Below are positions 51,499 through 61,156 of a DNA stretch of 64,000 nucleotides, piece by piece (position 1 is the stretch's first letter; the number at the start of each line of letters is the position of its first letter). The DNA is taken from positions 434,001 to 498,000 of the forward strand of contig NZ_PSTQ01000001.1 in the NCBI RefSeq assembly GCF_002931075.1. Reading direction: 5' to 3'. Made by a program: the position numbers and the translations under genes. Source of the stretch: Pseudoclavibacter sp. AY1F1 (GTDB lineage: Bacteria > Actinomycetota > Actinomycetes > Actinomycetales > Microbacteriaceae). Under the pieces are notes generated by a model. That model was not told the DNA's origin, made no database searches, and saw nothing but the letters and a program-made list of their open reading frames with translations.

Positions 51499-52512
51499 CT
51501 ACAAGCTGGTGGGCACGCCAGCGCCGACCATGATCTCGCCGACGAGGACCCCACCGCCGAGCACTTCGAGCCCGAGACGAGGCAGCAGCTGCTGGACTCG
51601 ACCGACGTCCACCGCCCCCGCAGCGACAAGCAGTTGCAAGCCGACGAGAGTCGTCCCGCGGTTGGACCCGTCGAGCATCTTCAGCGCCACGGCCGTGCCG
51701 TCCGGCGCCGCCAACAGCAGCACACCTTCTGCACCTGACTTCGCCAGGACGCCGAGCTCGGAGATGACGAGCGAGTTCGGCCGGCCGTGCCCTTCGATGA
51801 GCCACCCGTTCGAGAGCACCGAGCGCCAGACGGCCGCGGCTGCCTTGAACAAGGGGAAGGGTGAGGACCCGCTCGCCGTGGCGAGTCGGCTGGCTGCCGC
51901 GGCCAGCCCGACGAGGCTCACCGCGAAGACGGGCGCGCCGCAGCCGTCGATGCCAACCGCGCTCGGGCGCTCCCGTGTCATACGCTCGACCGTGTCCCTG
52001 ATGGCAACTTGGAGCGGATGCTCCACGGCCAGGTATCCGTCGGTCGGCCAGCCCTGCGCGACGCATGCCGCAAGCATCGCAGCGTGCTTTCCACTGCACT
52101 CCATGTACACGGCTGAGGAAGCTTCGCCGGCGCGAACCAGCGCGTCACGGGAAGCGCGATCCTTCGGCCAGGCCGCGGGGCACGCCAGTGCTCTGTCGTC
52201 GAGTCCGCTCGCGTGCAGGATCTCCCGCACGTGCGCGACGTGCGCGGGGGAGCCCGAGTGGCTGCCGCAGGCGATCGCGGTCTGCTCGTCGGTCAGTCGT
52301 GCGCCGAGCGCCAGCGCGGTCTGCGCCTGGAACAGTTTGAGCGTCGACCTCGGAAAGACGGGCTGATGTCCGTCGCCGAGTTCGGCGCGGACTGTGGCGT
52401 CCGGGCTGGTCAGCACCGCAGCACCCACGTGCCTGGACTCGACGAATCCCGAGCGGACGACAACTGCGAGTTCGACGGCGGCTGCGGCCTGCAGCGTTGA
52501 TGCTTCGCTCAT
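51499..52512 (-). CDS. asparaginase (PF06089-type, AnsA-like)
   Basis: 337 residues. RSTLKLFQAQTALALGA resembles a beta-lactamase-like SxxK site. CGSHSGSPAHVAHVREIL, MECSGKHAAMLAAC and IDGCGAPVFAVSLVGLA are conserved in the Asparaginase_II family of actinobacteria and rhizobia, which differs from E. coli AnsA/B. It would release ammonia from asparagine in the cytosol. The 3' end is 16 bases from that of the FtsK-like gene. Divergent from rseP. Biochemical support for this family is limited, so the substrate is likely but not certain. Confidence 0.82.
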   Translation of the reverse strand: MSEASTLQAAAAVELAVVVRSGFVESRHVGAAVLTSPDATVRAELGDGHQPVFPRSTLKLFQAQTALALGARLTDEQTAIACGSHSGSPAHVAHVREILHASGLDDRALACPAAWPKDRASRDALVRAGEASSAVYMECSGKHAAMLAACVAQGWPTDGYLAVEHPLQVAIRDTVERMTRERPSAVGIDGCGAPVFAVSLVGLAAAASRLATASGSSPFPLFKAAAAVWRSVLSNGWLIEGHGRPNSLVISELGVLAKSGAEGVLLLAAPDGTAVALKMLDGSNRGTTLVGLQLLVAAGAVDVGRVQQLLPRLGLEVLGGGVLVGEIMVGAGVPTSL

Positions 52513-52609
52513 GATCGGGCAAGCCTACGCGGTGGCCGGCGTGCGCCTCTCGCACGCACTCGGCACGGCGGGAAGGCGGATCGACAGCAAGTGCCTGGCT
52601 CAGCAGGTC

Positions 52610-52615
52610 TACGCT
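52610..52615 (+). promoter_or_regulatory. putative leaderless promoter -10 (TACGCT)
   Basis: TACGCT ends 8 bases before the GTG chosen for the site-2 protease. Confidence 0.4.
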
Positions 52616-52623
52616 TGACCCCC

Positions 52624-53961
52624 GTGGAATCTGTCTTGCTCTTCATCGTCGGCGTGCTGGCCGCAGTCATCGGCCTCGCGGCGTCAATCGCGCTGCACGA
52701 AGTGGGTCACCTGGTCCCAGCCAAGCGATTCGGGGTGCGCGTCACGCAGTACATGATCGGCTTCGGACCGACGCTATTCTCGCGCAGGCGAGGAGAGACG
52801 GAGTACGGGGTCAAGGCCATCCCTCTCGGCGGCTACGTAGCCATGATCGGCATGTACCCGCCCGCCAAGGCCGGGGAAGCGGCCCGGACCGGTGGCACAG
52901 GGTTCATGTCGAGCATGATCGACGACGCGAGGCTCGCCTCCGCCGAGGGGGTGGCGCCGGGTGAGGAGGCCCGCACATACTCGTCGCTCCCGGTCTGGAA
53001 ACGGATCGTCATCATGGCGGGAGGCCCCGCCATGAATTTTGTCATCGCCATTCTCGGGTTCATGATCGTTTGCTCGGGCTTCGGTCTCTACCAGCCCAGC
53101 ACGACGGTCGGCACCGTCTACGAGTGCGTCGTACCGGCTGGGGCGGCCGCTCCGACCGAGGGGGAAGCCTGTGAGACCCCTGCACCCGCGTTCGAAGCCG
53201 GGCTGCGGCCCGGTGACAGGATCACGAGCGTCGATGGCGTCGCGGCCAGCACCTGGGATGTGCTCCAGGATGCGATTCGCGTGAGCCCAGGAGAGCCGAT
53301 CTCGCTTGGCGTCGACCGCGCTGGGGAGCAGTTGCAGCTCGAGCTCACTCCGCGCGTCAACACGGTCTACCAGCTCGACGACCTGACGGGAGCTCGAGTT
53401 GAGTCCGCCGACGGCTCCTACGTGACCGAGGAGGTCGGGTTCGTCGGCATCACGCCAACGCAGGAACGTATGAGGCAGTCGCCGCTGTACGCCTTCACGA
53501 TGGCCGACGCGAACGTACGCGCGGTTGGGAACTTCCTCGTCACTATCCCGGAGCGCATCGTGGAGATGTGGAACGCGGGCTTCGGAGGCGCCGAGCGCGA
53601 CCCGAACGGCCCCATGAGCGTCGTGGGGGTCGGGCGGATCACGGGCGAGGTGGCGGCTGAGACCAGCATTCCGGTCATCGACAGGGTCGCGACGATCGTC
53701 CAGCTGGTCGCGTCGGTCAACATCGCCCTCGGCGTCATCAACCTCGTCCCGCTCCCGCCGCTCGACGGAGGGCATATCCTCGCTGCGCTCATCGACGGCA
53801 TCCGTCGCAGGCTGGCGAAGCTCCTCGGTAGGCCAGACCCGGGACCTTTCGATACAGCGAAGCTCTTGCCCGTGACGCTGCTGATCGCCGGGTGCCTTAT
53901 GGCGATGAGTGCGCTGTTCATCTACGTGGATATCGTGAACCCCATTCGCCTGTTCGAGTAG
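52624..53961 (+). CDS. rseP: RseP/Rip1-type site-2 metalloprotease
   Basis: 445 residues. The zinc site HEVGH (25-29) lies in the first membrane helix. A single PDZ domain follows (AFEAGLRPGDRITSVDGVAASTWD), and the second metal motif is NLVPLPPLDGGHIL in a later helix. There are four membrane helices in all. It cleaves membrane-embedded substrates such as anti-sigma factors; mycobacterial Rip1 is the closest characterised model. Start GTG 52624 fits a leaderless transcript; a GTG 11 codons upstream (52591) is an alternative. The dxr and ispG genes that often flank it are not here. Confidence 0.92.
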   Translation: MESVLLFIVGVLAAVIGLAASIALHEVGHLVPAKRFGVRVTQYMIGFGPTLFSRRRGETEYGVKAIPLGGYVAMIGMYPPAKAGEAARTGGTGFMSSMIDDARLASAEGVAPGEEARTYSSLPVWKRIVIMAGGPAMNFVIAILGFMIVCSGFGLYQPSTTVGTVYECVVPAGAAAPTEGEACETPAPAFEAGLRPGDRITSVDGVAASTWDVLQDAIRVSPGEPISLGVDRAGEQLQLELTPRVNTVYQLDDLTGARVESADGSYVTEEVGFVGITPTQERMRQSPLYAFTMADANVRAVGNFLVTIPERIVEMWNAGFGGAERDPNGPMSVVGVGRITGEVAAETSIPVIDRVATIVQLVASVNIALGVINLVPLPPLDGGHILAALIDGIRRRLAKLLGRPDPGPFDTAKLLPVTLLIAGCLMAMSALFIYVDIVNPIRLFE

Positions 53962-54097
53962 CGCCTCGACGGGCACACCAGCAGCCTGAAAGCAGCGGTC
54001 GAGCGGGATCACTACGCTTTCCCTTGGCATTCATCGAAGTGCACGAGACGAGACCAGAAGAGTCGGCAGGCGAGTCCAGCCGCAGGAAGAGGGATCC

Positions 54098-55102
54098 GTG
54101 ACGATTGTCGGCGGTCAGCAGCTCAAGCTCAGCCAGCAGGAGCTCCAGGAAGCGGGTCGGTCAATTGGGGCCGTCTCGCAGGCCTTCGCGCACAAGGTCG
54201 TCGGGCAGACACAGCTCCGCGAGACCCTGCTCGTCGGGCTCATGTCCGGGGGACACGTCCTGCTCGAGTCCGTGCCAGGGCTCGCCAAGACCACCGCCGC
54301 TCAGACCCTCGCGCAGTCCGTGCGCGGCTCGTTCAGCCGCATCCAGTGCACGCCAGACCTCCTGCCCTCGGACATCGTGGGCACGCAGATCTATGACGCA
54401 GCGGAGCATCGGTTCTCGACGCAGCTCGGGCCCGTGCACGCCAACTTCGTGCTGCTCGATGAGATCAATCGCTCGAGTGCCAAGACCCAGTCGGCGATGC
54501 TCGAGGCGATGCAGGAGCGGCAGACCACCATCGGCGGCACGCTCTACCCGCTGCCTGACCCGTTCCTCGTGATCGCGACGCAGAACCCGATCGAGCAGGA
54601 GGGCACGTACGTGCTGCCAGAGGCGCAGCTCGACCGCTTCATGCTCAAGGACGTGTTGGAGTACCCGAATCCCGCCGAGGAGGCCGAGATCCTTCGCCGT
54701 ATCGACGAGGGCGTGTTCGAGCACGGGGAGCCGGCGGCCGTCGGGCTGCAAGACGTCACGCGTCTGCAGGAGCTGACCTCCCGTGTCTACGTGGACAAGG
54801 CGATCACCGAGTACATCGTCGGGCTTGTCTACGTCACGCGGCACGCTGGCGAGTACATCGCGCCGGAGCTCGCGAGGCTGGTGGAGGTCGGTGCGTCGCC
54901 GCGCGCCTCGATCAACTTCGCGAAGGGCGCGAGGGCAGTGGCGCTCCTGCAGGGCCGCGACCACGTTGTACCAGAAGACGTCCGCAGGCTCGCCCACCGC
55001 ATCCTCCGTCACCGCATCATCCTCGGCTTCGAAGCGGATGCAACCGGCGTGCGCGTCGAGCAGATCATCGATGCCGTGCTCGGGGCAGTTCGCACTCCGT
55101 GA
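54098..55102 (+). CDS. MoxR family AAA+ ATPase
   Basis: 334 residues. Walker A is ESVPGLAKTTAA, Walker B VLLDEINRSSAKTQSAMLEAMQE, with ATQNPIEQEGTYVLPEAQLDRF and a sensor 2 region. MoxR ATPases act as chaperones that fit metal or other cofactors to VWA-domain partners; two such partners are encoded downstream. The GTG has GAGGGA 5 bases upstream. A TACGCT element at 54013-54018 may be the operon promoter. The next gene starts inside the last codons (GTGA overlap). Confidence 0.93.
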   Translation: MTIVGGQQLKLSQQELQEAGRSIGAVSQAFAHKVVGQTQLRETLLVGLMSGGHVLLESVPGLAKTTAAQTLAQSVRGSFSRIQCTPDLLPSDIVGTQIYDAAEHRFSTQLGPVHANFVLLDEINRSSAKTQSAMLEAMQERQTTIGGTLYPLPDPFLVIATQNPIEQEGTYVLPEAQLDRFMLKDVLEYPNPAEEAEILRRIDEGVFEHGEPAAVGLQDVTRLQELTSRVYVDKAITEYIVGLVYVTRHAGEYIAPELARLVEVGASPRASINFAKGARAVALLQGRDHVVPEDVRRLAHRILRHRIILGFEADATGVRVEQIIDAVLGAVRTP

Positions 55103-56001
55103 CGATGTCAAACGAACGCCCCCTTCTCTCGAAGGTCAAGTCCAAGATGTTCCTGCACGCGCGAAGGCGCGTGCTGCATCTGCTTGATGGTCAGTACGCG
55201 TCCCACCTGCGCGGACGCAGCATGGACTTCGACGACCTCCGCGAGTATGTCGCTGGCGACGAGATCAAGGACATCGACTGGAAGGCGAGCGCTCGGACCG
55301 GGCAGCCCCTCGTGAAGCGCTACGTTGCGGAGCGGCGCCACCGTGTGCTGTTCGCCGTCGACGGAGGTCGGAACATGGCGGCTCTCTCTGCGAGCGGCGA
55401 GCCGAAACGGGAGGTGCTCGTCGCAGCCCTCGGGATCCTCGGCTACCTGGCTATCCGGCACGGCGACGACGTCGGCCTCGTCACGGGGACATCAGACGGG
55501 GTCCGGCAGCTGCCCTTCCGAAGCACGACCTCGGCGCTCGAGCGGATGCTCCACGCCGTCTACGACACGGTCGGCCTCGAAGCTGCGACGAGCGACATGA
55601 ACGCGATCCTCGAACGCGTTCGTCTCACCGTCAGGCACCGTGCGCTGCTCGTTGTCATCGCGGACGAGTTCGACTGGGACGACGAGCGAGCGGCACTCGT
55701 GCGGCGGCTCGCGGCGCAGCATGAGATCGTGTGGCTGCAGATCACCGACGCGGAGCCGCACCAACGAGGCAGACGCGGCGAGCTGGCGTTCGACGTTGAG
55801 GGCAGCTGGGCGATGCCGAGCCTTTTCGGCGGCGACCGTCTGCTCGAGCGCGAGTTCGAGTATGCCGAGCAGAAGCGCACCATCGAGATGGAGCAGACCT
55901 TCGAGGCGAATGCCGTGTCGTACGCGGAGGTCGCGAGCGAGGCGGACGTCGCACCGGTCCTGCTCGGGCTCTTGAAAGCGAGGGCGAATGTACGCCGCTG
56001 A
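55099..56001 (+). CDS. DUF58 domain protein
   Basis: 300 residues. The diagnostic DUF58 segment is GRSMDFDDLREYVAGDEIKDIDWKASARTGQPLVKRY, followed by a degenerate VWA-like fold (VLFAVDGGRNMAAL has Asp and Asn where MIDAS has Asp-x-Ser). It has no membrane helix. Such proteins always accompany MoxR. GTG 55099 overlaps the MoxR stop; ATG 55105 is an alternative. Confidence 0.88.
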   Translation: MTMSNERPLLSKVKSKMFLHARRRVLHLLDGQYASHLRGRSMDFDDLREYVAGDEIKDIDWKASARTGQPLVKRYVAERRHRVLFAVDGGRNMAALSASGEPKREVLVAALGILGYLAIRHGDDVGLVTGTSDGVRQLPFRSTTSALERMLHAVYDTVGLEAATSDMNAILERVRLTVRHRALLVVIADEFDWDDERAALVRRLAAQHEIVWLQITDAEPHQRGRRGELAFDVEGSWAMPSLFGGDRLLEREFEYAEQKRTIEMEQTFEANAVSYAEVASEADVAPVLLGLLKARANVRR

Positions 56002-56476
56002 CGTCCAGCCCCCGGAGGGCACCGTCATCCCAGTCATCGACTACGCGCAGTTCTGGTTGGTGCTGGGTTTCCTGATCTTGGCCGCCATAGTGGCCTACTA
56101 CTTCCTCGTGGTCTTCCTGACTCGTCCCCGCCCTCCGAAGGCGGCCCCGGTGCTGCCGCCAGCGCGCCCGCCCGTCTACGCCCTGCAGCAGGAGTACCTG
56201 GAGCGGGTTGACGACGTTGCGCGCCGCGCTTCGGCTGGTGAGCTCACGCCACGCAGGGCGCACGCTGAACTGAGCGTGCTTGTTCGCGGCTTCGTGGCAG
56301 CAGTGTCGACCGTTCCGGCGGACAAGATGACGCTGACCGATCTCAGGCGCACCGAGCTCCGTGGCGTCTCGCACACGGTGGGCCAGTACTACCCGATGGT
56401 CTTCGGGGCGCACGACCCTAGCGGTGCCGAGGCCGGCGTCGCGGCGGCACGGGAGGTGATCTCGACATGGCGATAG
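55988..56476 (+). CDS. small membrane protein of the MoxR-VWA operon
   Basis: 162 residues. One membrane helix (FWLVLGFLILAAIVAYYFLVVFLT, ~23-46) after a short outside part, a Pro-rich linker (RPRPPKAAPVLPPARPP) and a cytoplasmic helical domain. The position and shape match DUF4381-like proteins in bat-type operons, but I cannot confirm the family. It overlaps both neighbours (14 and 10 bases), so translation is tightly coupled. Confidence 0.65.
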   Translation: MYAADVQPPEGTVIPVIDYAQFWLVLGFLILAAIVAYYFLVVFLTRPRPPKAAPVLPPARPPVYALQQEYLERVDDVARRASAGELTPRRAHAELSVLVRGFVAAVSTVPADKMTLTDLRRTELRGVSHTVGQYYPMVFGAHDPSGAEAGVAAAREVISTWR

Positions 56477-57462
56477 CGATGTGGTGGATCAGCGTCTCGT
56501 TGATCGCCGTGGCGGTCACCGTGGCAGCCGTGGCCTGGTGGCGCGCGCGCAAGCGCGGGCGCTCTGGCGCGATTCCGGTGGCCAACTCGAGGCGTCTCAC
56601 GAAGCTCCCGGCGTACCGCCGCGCGCTCCTGCGCTATTCGAGCCTCATGACGGCGGTCGGCGTTGTGCTCGCGATCCTGCTCGCGGTGACGAGCGTTGCG
56701 GCCGGGCGCTGGGTCTACCAGCGCGTCGAGTCGCCTGAGAAGTTCAACCGCGACATCGTGCTGTGCCTCGATATCTCAGGGTCCATGGTCGACTACGACG
56801 TCGAGGTGCTCGACAGGTACCTGGAGATGCTCCCCGGCTTCGACGGCGAGCGCATGTCGCTCATGCTCTGGGATGCGACAGCCGTGCAGCTCTTCCCGCT
56901 CACGGACGACTATGCGTTTGTCGAGACTCAACTGCAGCAGGTGAGGGACGAGATGGAGTCCGCGTCGGGTGGGTCCAACATCGAGTACTCGTTCGCCCAG
57001 GGCACGCAGAGTGCTGCGGGTGCCTCGCTCGTCGGTGACGGGCTGGCCTCGTGCGCCATGACCTTCGGAGACTACGACCCGGCGGCCGACGACGGCCGGT
57101 CACGCTCGATCATCTTCGCGACCGACAACGCGGTGAACGGCGATCCCCTTGTCTCGTTCCCCGAGGCCGCCGAGTACACGGAGCAGCGCGGTATCAAGAT
57201 CTATGCGCTCGATGCGAACCAGTTCGAGGACGCATTTGCCGACCAGTTCCGCACGACGATCCTGCAGGCGGACGGGAGCTACTTCAAGCTCACCGACCCC
57301 GCAAGCGTCTCCGGCATCGTCGACCAGATCACGAGCGAGCAGACCTCGCTCATGGTCGGCCAGCCCCAACTGCTCATCACCGATCGGCCGAACGTGTGGC
57401 TCATGCTCATGCTCGTGTTCGCGTCGATCTACGTCGTGCTGGCATGGAGGCTCCGACTATGA
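56467..57462 (+). CDS. VWA-domain membrane protein (BatA/BatB-like), copy 1
   Basis: 331 residues. Helices lie near the amino end (WWISVSLIAVAVTVAAVAWW and SSLMTAVGVVLAILLAVTSVAA) and at the C-terminus (VWLMLMLVFASIYVVLAW). Between them is an extracytoplasmic VWA domain whose metal-ion-dependent adhesion site is complete in its first motif: DISGSM (Asp102, Ser104, Ser106). The presumed partner is the MoxR ATPase. Substrate unknown. Confidence 0.85.
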   Translation: MAIAMWWISVSLIAVAVTVAAVAWWRARKRGRSGAIPVANSRRLTKLPAYRRALLRYSSLMTAVGVVLAILLAVTSVAAGRWVYQRVESPEKFNRDIVLCLDISGSMVDYDVEVLDRYLEMLPGFDGERMSLMLWDATAVQLFPLTDDYAFVETQLQQVRDEMESASGGSNIEYSFAQGTQSAAGASLVGDGLASCAMTFGDYDPAADDGRSRSIIFATDNAVNGDPLVSFPEAAEYTEQRGIKIYALDANQFEDAFADQFRTTILQADGSYFKLTDPASVSGIVDQITSEQTSLMVGQPQLLITDRPNVWLMLMLVFASIYVVLAWRLRL

Positions 57463-58445
57463 CCTGGAATCCGATCCTGCCGGCGTTTGCTCTGGTGATC
57501 CTCGCCATCCTGCTGCTGGGTTTCTGCGTCTTCGCGCTTGTCAGGGCGACCGATCGACGTCGGCGCATCAACTGGGTGCTGCGTCTCGCGGCCTGCGGGC
57601 TCATCGTGCTCGCGGCGTTCCGCCCAGGAATCGGCAGCGCCCCGGCGCCGAACCTGCAGAGCGAGGTCGACGTGCTCTTCGTCGTCGACACGACGGCCAG
57701 CATGGTCGCGGAGGACTGGGGCGGGGCGCCCCGACTCGACGGCGTCAAGGCCGACATCTCGGCGCTCGCTTCCGCGCACGAGGGAGCTCGCTTCGGCCTG
57801 GTCACGTTCGACGCGGCGGCAGTGCAGCGGCTTCCCTTCACCGCCGACACGACGGCGCTCGACGCGCTCCTGCAGACGTTGCGTCCGGAGGTCACGCAGT
57901 ACTCACGAGGGAGTTCGATCTCGATCGCCGAACCACTCGTGAAGGACCTCCTCGAGGCCGCCTCGGAGGCCGAGCCCGAGCGGGCACGCGTCGTCTACTA
58001 CCTGGGCGACGGCGAGCAGACGGCTGACACCGAGCCCGACTCGTTCAGTGATCTCGCGGGCTACCTCGCAGGCGGTGCTGTACTCGGATACGGTACGGAA
58101 GCCGGCGGCCCCATGAAGGAGACGGCGGGGACGCTGGAGACCGGCGAGCCGACCTACATTGTGGATGCGCAGGGCCAGCAGGCGCTGTCCGTCATCGACA
58201 CGGCGGCCTTGCAGCAGATCGCCGACGAACTGGGTGTGGCCCTCGAGACCAGGGCGCCTGGCACGGAGGTCGTCGCCGCGGAAGTCGACAGCACGAGAGT
58301 GACACAGACCAAGGGAAGCACGGAGACAGCATTCGAGGTGTACTGGATCCTCGCGGCGGCGGCGTTCCTCTTACTGCTCCGTGACGTCTGGGAATCGGTG
58401 AAGCACTTCATCGAGCTCAGCAGAGCCAGGGGAGGGACAGCATGA
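57459..58445 (+). CDS. VWA-domain membrane protein (BatA/BatB-like), copy 2
   Basis: 328 residues. Membrane helices FALVILAILLLGFCVFALV and LAACGLIVLAAF near the start, and VYWILAAAAFLLLL at the end. The VWA domain has DTTASM (Asp77, Thr79, Ser81): Thr replaces the usual first Ser of the MIDAS, which may still bind metal. ATG 57459 overlaps the previous stop (ATGA), as does the next gene's start. Confidence 0.83.
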   Translation: MTWNPILPAFALVILAILLLGFCVFALVRATDRRRRINWVLRLAACGLIVLAAFRPGIGSAPAPNLQSEVDVLFVVDTTASMVAEDWGGAPRLDGVKADISALASAHEGARFGLVTFDAAAVQRLPFTADTTALDALLQTLRPEVTQYSRGSSISIAEPLVKDLLEAASEAEPERARVVYYLGDGEQTADTEPDSFSDLAGYLAGGAVLGYGTEAGGPMKETAGTLETGEPTYIVDAQGQQALSVIDTAALQQIADELGVALETRAPGTEVVAAEVDSTRVTQTKGSTETAFEVYWILAAAAFLLLLRDVWESVKHFIELSRARGGTA

Positions 58446-59164
58446 GTCCTCGCGAGAAGAAGCCGAAAGGCGCACTCCCATCCGCTGCGGCTGCCGCGAA
58501 GCGCAGGAGGAGGTTCATCCTCTTCAGCATTCCGTTTGCGCTCATCGCTGCGGCCTTCGCGGCAAAGCTGATCAGCATGTCCGTCATCGCTGACCGCACA
58601 GTCGCGCTCTACTCCGAGCCCGACTACGAGGGCAGCATGAACTCGGCGCAGCAGCAGAAGTTCGTGAACATCCTCGAGAGCTGGAAGGCGCCGTACAACA
58701 CGGGTACGTCCATGCTTCAGCTGGGGCTGCTCGATGAAGCACGCAGTGAGCTCGAGACAGCCCTGCCGTTGGCAGAACCCCCGCAGCAGTGTCCTATCCG
58801 CGCCAACCTCGCCATCACGATCGAGCGCCAGGGGGACGCAAGGCTCGCGGCGGACGACACCGCAGGCGCGGTGGCGCTCTGGCAGGAGGCGCTCGCCGTG
58901 TTGGATGCGCGCGACCCGAGCTGCGCATCCACCGAGTTCGAGCCGCCCGCGGTCGAATCGACCGAGCGCATCCAGCAGAAGCTGCAGCAGCAATCCGAAA
59001 CGCAGGAGCCGAACGAGGGGGAGGAGCCCCCTGAATCGACCCAGTCGCCCGAGATGACCGAACTCGAGGAGAAGTTGCAGCAGAATCAGCAGGAACGGCA
59101 GGACGAGCTCGATCAAGAGCGCGGCGAGACAGAAGGTGACGCGTCCCACGACAAGCCGTGGTGA
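58442..59164 (+). CDS. TPR-like membrane-anchored protein ending the MoxR-VWA operon
   Basis: 240 residues. A basic amino end and one signal-anchor helix (FILFSIPFALIAAAFAAKLI, ~25-45) precede a helical domain with TPR-like repeats (NTGTSMLQLGLLDEARSELETALPLAE, AGAVALWQEALAVLDARDP). The acidic, Gln/Glu-rich C-terminal tail is predicted to be coil. It resembles BatC/BatE-type TPR proteins of MoxR operons in position and layout only. A hairpin terminator follows directly. Confidence 0.68.
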   Translation: MSPREKKPKGALPSAAAAAKRRRRFILFSIPFALIAAAFAAKLISMSVIADRTVALYSEPDYEGSMNSAQQQKFVNILESWKAPYNTGTSMLQLGLLDEARSELETALPLAEPPQQCPIRANLAITIERQGDARLAADDTAGAVALWQEALAVLDARDPSCASTEFEPPAVESTERIQQKLQQQSETQEPNEGEEPPESTQSPEMTELEEKLQQNQQERQDELDQERGETEGDASHDKPW

Positions 59165-59168
59165 GAAG

Positions 59169-59194
59169 TGGCCGCACCGACATCGGTGCGGCCA
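59169..59194 (+). terminator. hairpin terminator of the MoxR-VWA operon
   Basis: TGGCCGCACCGA and TCGGTGCGGCCA are perfectly complementary (12 bp in sequence; about 11 bp with a 4-base loop when folded), 4 bases after the last gene. No T run. Confidence 0.7.
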
Positions 59195-59235
59195 TAGGTC
59201 TGCTCAGCGGGACAGCACACGCGCCCTGGCACGAC

Positions 59236-59241
59236 TAGCAT
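59236..59241 (+). promoter_or_regulatory. putative leaderless promoter -10 (TAGCAT) for proS
   Basis: TAGCAT, seven bases, then the proS GTG at 59249. Confidence 0.5.
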
Positions 59242-59248
59242 TGGCGGG

Positions 59249-61027
59249 GTGACTACTCGCCTCTCCAAGCTCTTTGTCCGCACCCTCCGCGAAGATCCAG
59301 TCGACGCGGAGGTGGCAAGCCACAGGCTCCTCGTGCGCGCCGGCTACATCCGCCGTCAGGCGCCCGGCGTTTTCGCCTGGCTGCCGCTCGGCCTCAAGGT
59401 GAAGCGCCGCATCGAGCAGATCGTGCGCGAGGAGATGGAGGCGGCCGGCGCTCAGGAAGTCCACTTCCCCGGTATCCTCCCTGCTGACTTCTACGAGGCC
59501 ACGGGCCGCCTCAACGACTTCGGAGATGGAATCTTCCGGCTCGAGGACCGCAAGGGTGCGCCTCTTGTCCTGGCTCCCACGCATGAGGAGGCCTTCACGC
59601 TCGCCGTCAAGGACCTCTATTCGTCCTATAAGGACCTGCCGCTCGCGATCTACCAGATCCAGGACAAGTACCGCGACGAGGCGCGCCCCCGCGCGGGACT
59701 GCTGCGCGGACGCGAGTTCACGATGAAGGACGCCTACTCGTTCGACATCGACGACGCGGGGCTCGACGCGAGCTATCAGGCGCAGCGCGACGCCTACGAG
59801 CGCATCTTCGACCGCCTCGGCCTCGAGTACGTCATCGTCGCCGCCAACGCGGGGGCTATGGGTGGCTCACGTAGCGAGGAGTTCCTGCACCCGACGCCCG
59901 TCGGCGAGGACACCTTTGTGAGTTCGCCGGGCGGATACGCGGCGAACGTCGAGGCGTACGCTGCTCCGGCACCCGCCGCCGTTGACGCGAGCTCGACCGG
60001 TCCCGCAACCGTCTTTGACTCGCCGGACACGCCGACGATCGCAACGCTCGTCGCTCACGCGAACGCGGTCGTAGAAAAGCCTGCAGGTCGCGAATGGACG
60101 GCCGCCGACACGCTCAAGAACGTTGTTGTCGCTCGTCTCCACACGGATGGAACCCGAGACCTGGTCGTCATCGGCATCCCGGGGGACCGCGAGGTCGACA
60201 TGAAGCGCCTCGAGACGGCGCTTCAGCCTGCAGAGGTCGAAGCGGCCACCGCGGAGGACTTCGCCAAGCACCCCGGACTCGTCCGGGGCTACATCGGCCC
60301 CTGGTCTGTCGAGGGCCAGGTGCTGGGTGAGGAGTCGACCACGGGCGTCGCCTACTTCCTGGACGAGACCGTTGCCGAGGGGTCGAGCTGGATCACCGGC
60401 GCGAACGTCGAAGGCAAGCACGTGCACTCCCTGGTCGCGGGCCGCGACTTCACTGCGGATGCGCGCATCGGCGCCGCTGAGGTCCGCGACGGCGATCCTG
60501 CTCCAGACGGCAGCGGCGCCATCACCACCGCTCGCGGCACGGAGATCGGACACGTCTTCCAGTTGGGGCGCAAGTACGCGGAGGCGCTCGGGCTCAAGGT
60601 GCTCAACGAGCAGGGCAAGCTCACAACCGTGACGATGGGCTCGTACGGCATCGGCGTCACCCGGAACCTCGCGCTTATCGCCGAGGCCAACCACGACGAC
60701 CGCGGCCTCATCTGGCCAGAACAGGTGGCGCCGTTCGACGTGCAGATCGTCGCGACCGGGCGCAACGAGGAGCCGTTCGCTGTGGCGGAAGAACTCTCTG
60801 CGGCGTTCGACGCTGCAGGGCTCGACGTGCTCTACGACGACCGCAAGAAGGTCTCGCCCGGCGTGAAGTTCGGCGACGCCGAGCTCCTCGGGGTTCCGTG
60901 GATCGTCATCGCAGGCAAGGGGGCAGCCGACGGCCAGGTCGAGCTGTGGAACCGACGCACGAACGAGCGCGACGCGGTCTCCAAGGACGAGGTTCTCGAG
61001 CTGCTGCAGTCCAAGCGCAGCCACTGA
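59249..61027 (+). CDS. proS: proline--tRNA ligase
   Basis: 592 residues, class II synthetase. Motif 1 surrounds [24 protein letters not shown], motif 2 is [27 protein letters not shown] and motif 3 [16 protein letters not shown]. The INS (YbaK-like) editing domain is present between motifs 2 and 3 (about 225-410), making it the long prokaryote-type enzyme that can clear Ala-tRNA-Pro. The C-terminal anticodon-binding domain includes [25 protein letters not shown]. Start GTG fits a leaderless mRNA. Followed by a terminator, then nusA. Confidence 0.97.
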   Translation: MTTRLSKLFVRTLREDPVDAEVASHRLLVRAGYIRRQAPGVFAWLPLGLKVKRRIEQIVREEMEAAGAQEVHFPGILPADFYEATGRLNDFGDGIFRLEDRKGAPLVLAPTHEEAFTLAVKDLYSSYKDLPLAIYQIQDKYRDEARPRAGLLRGREFTMKDAYSFDIDDAGLDASYQAQRDAYERIFDRLGLEYVIVAANAGAMGGSRSEEFLHPTPVGEDTFVSSPGGYAANVEAYAAPAPAAVDASSTGPATVFDSPDTPTIATLVAHANAVVEKPAGREWTAADTLKNVVVARLHTDGTRDLVVIGIPGDREVDMKRLETALQPAEVEAATAEDFAKHPGLVRGYIGPWSVEGQVLGEESTTGVAYFLDETVAEGSSWITGANVEGKHVHSLVAGRDFTADARIGAAEVRDGDPAPDGSGAITTARGTEIGHVFQLGRKYAEALGLKVLNEQGKLTTVTMGSYGIGVTRNLALIAEANHDDRGLIWPEQVAPFDVQIVATGRNEEPFAVAEELSAAFDAAGLDVLYDDRKKVSPGVKFGDAELLGVPWIVIAGKGAADGQVELWNRRTNERDAVSKDEVLELLQSKRSH

Positions 61028-61035
61028 GCGCCGTG

Positions 61036-61065
61036 CGGGATGGGGCTAGGCCAGGCCCCATCCTG
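61036..61065 (+). terminator. hairpin terminator between proS and nusA
   Basis: CGGGATGGGGC and GCCCCATCCTG pair (11 bp with one G-U) around an 8-base loop, 8 bases after proS. No T run. Confidence 0.65.
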
Positions 61066-61121
61066 CAGGCAAGCTGCACGGAAGTGTGCGCCGGAGGGCG
61101 CCTTCGTCCGACATCCTGGGG

Positions 61122-61127
61122 TAAACT
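61122..61127 (+). promoter_or_regulatory. putative -10 element (TAAACT) for nusA
   Basis: TAAACT lies 29 bases before the nusA ATG, which unlike most operon-leading genes here has a regular ribosome binding site (GAGGG) and therefore a real leader. Confidence 0.5.
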
Positions 61128-61156
61128 CGTTCTTTCATCTGAATAGAGGGAGCGCC

